Source: an uncultured Clostridia bacterium
GTDB lineage: Bacteria > Bacillota > Clostridia > Oscillospirales > Oscillospiraceae
Assembly (NCBI GenBank): GCA_937907975.1
Contig: CALEQS010000060.1
Coordinates: forward strand, 1 to 5,665
Reading direction: 5' to 3'
Length of the DNA stretch: 5,665 nt
The position numbers and the translations under genes were made by a program. The notes beneath the pieces were generated by a model that saw only the letters and a program-made list of their open reading frames with translations, was not told the origin of the DNA and did no database searches. Below, piece after piece: positions 4,974-5,665 of the stretch (within the stretch, counting starts at the first letter, position 1; each line of letters begins with the position of its first letter).

Positions 4974-5665
4974 ATGGCAGTCGTTTCTATGAAGCAGCTT
5001 CTGGAGGCCGGTGTTCACTTCGGTCACCAGACCCGTCGCTGGAACCCCAAAATGCAGACCTACATTTATACCGAGCGCAACGGTATCTATATCATCGATC
5101 TGCAGAAGACCGTGAAGAAGCTGGAGGAGGCCTACAACTTCGTTAAGGATGTGGCCGCCAACGGTCAGAGTGTGCTGTTCGTCGGCACCAAGAAGCAGGC
5201 TCAGGAGGCTATCCGTGAGGAGGCTTCCCGCGTCAATATGTACTACGTCAACTCCCGTTGGCTGGGCGGTATGCTCACCAACTTCAAGACCATGCGCACC
5301 CGTGTGGACCGCATGAACCAGCTGAAGAAGATGCAGGAAGACGGCACCTTCGATATGCTGCCCAAGAAGGAAGTTGTCAAGCTGCACCACGAGATGGAGA
5401 AGCTCGACAAGTATCTGGGCGGCGTCAAGGAGATGCGCCGCCTGCCCGGCGCCCTGTTCGTTGTGGATCCCCGCAAGGAGCACAATGCTGTCGCCGAGGC
5501 CCGCAAGCTGGGCATCCCCGTCGTCGCTATCGTCGATACCAACTGCGATCCCGACGAGGTCGATTATGTCATCCCTGGCAACGATGACGCTATCCGCGCC
5601 ATCCGCCTGATCTCCTCTGTCATGGCCAACGCCATCACCGAGGGCAAGCAGGGCGAGGAGACCGC
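4974..5665 (+). CDS. rpsB: 30S ribosomal protein S2, 3' end outside window
   Basis: Ribosomal protein S2 of the small subunit, which binds on the back of the 30S between head and body and is needed for S1 association in many bacteria. Translation from ATG at 4974 stays open to the right edge (230 complete codons). It starts MAVVSMKQLLEAGVHFGHQT, the family N-terminus with the HFGH motif at about residues 15-18. Further hallmarks are RRWNPKM, YIIDLQKT, LFVGTKKQAQ, YVNSRWLGGMLTNF, LPGALFVVDPRKEHNAV, IPVVAIVDTNCDPD and YVIPGNDDAIR. The family is typically 230-260 residues, so only a short C-terminal tail is missing. Codon use is visibly stricter than in the neighbours (Lys almost always AAG, Arg CGT or CGC, no CGG), as expected of a highly expressed gene. 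The Shine-Dalgarno AAGGAGG lies nine bases upstream. tsf usually follows but is not in view. Confidence 0.97.
   Translation, partial: MAVVSMKQLLEAGVHFGHQTRRWNPKMQTYIYTERNGIYIIDLQKTVKKLEEAYNFVKDVAANGQSVLFVGTKKQAQEAIREEASRVNMYYVNSRWLGGMLTNFKTMRTRVDRMNQLKKMQEDGTFDMLPKKEVVKLHHEMEKLDKYLGGVKEMRRLPGALFVVDPRKEHNAVAEARKLGIPVVAIVDTNCDPDEVDYVIPGNDDAIRAIRLISSVMANAITEGKQGEET

Noticed and set aside
4931..5146. Open frame of 71 codons starting in the rpsB leader and overlapping rpsB
   Set aside because: It lacks a Shine-Dalgarno and overlaps the start of rpsB in another frame; the rpsB frame is unmistakable.
4953..5483. Minus-strand open frame of 176 codons opposite rpsB
   Set aside because: It is antisense to the strongly biased codons of rpsB and is Leu/His-rich, as expected for a reverse shadow of Lys/Gln-rich coding sequence.

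Overview
The window reads as chromosomal DNA of an endospore-forming Firmicute, most likely a GC-rich member of the Clostridia (Oscillospiraceae-like; this placement is inference from base composition and gene order, with no search behind it). Every gene lies on the + strand and third codon positions are mostly G or C. I count seven genes: the 3' part of hisC, a radical SAM gene, spoIIGA, sigE, sigG, a ylmC/ymxH-family gene and the 5' part of rpsB.

Layout. Positions 1-944 hold the C-terminal 313 codons of histidinol-phosphate aminotransferase. A hairpin without a T-tract (962-987) separates it from a radical SAM gene (1013-1888), which is closed by a strong intrinsic terminator (about 1907-1940). 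The sporulation block follows: spoIIGA (2024-2887), sigE (2887-3597, overlapping the spoIIGA stop by one base), sigG (3668-4441) and the PRC-barrel gene (4491-4787). After an A-rich stretch comes a vegetative-looking promoter (4825-4853), a structured leader of about 115 nt, and rpsB (4974 to the right edge, open at the 3' end).

How the genes work together. SpoIIGA is the membrane aspartic protease that removes the pro-sequence of sigma-E in the mother cell; sigma-G is the late forespore sigma factor. The 70-nt sigE-sigG gap looks like a compartment switch. It carries a sigma-F/sigma-G type promoter (3607-3636). It can also form a long hairpin (3618-3658) whose right arm is the sigG Shine-Dalgarno sequence and whose left arm lies upstream of the predicted transcription start. 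Read-through mRNA from the spoIIGA-sigE operon would hide the sigG ribosome binding site (or terminate there), while mRNA from the forespore promoter would lack the hiding arm. This is the most interesting signal in the window.

I see no mobile element, CRISPR array, tRNA or rRNA gene, and no wholly new multi-gene system. The gene content is conserved; the novelty is in regulatory RNA-level details and a few residue-level deviations.
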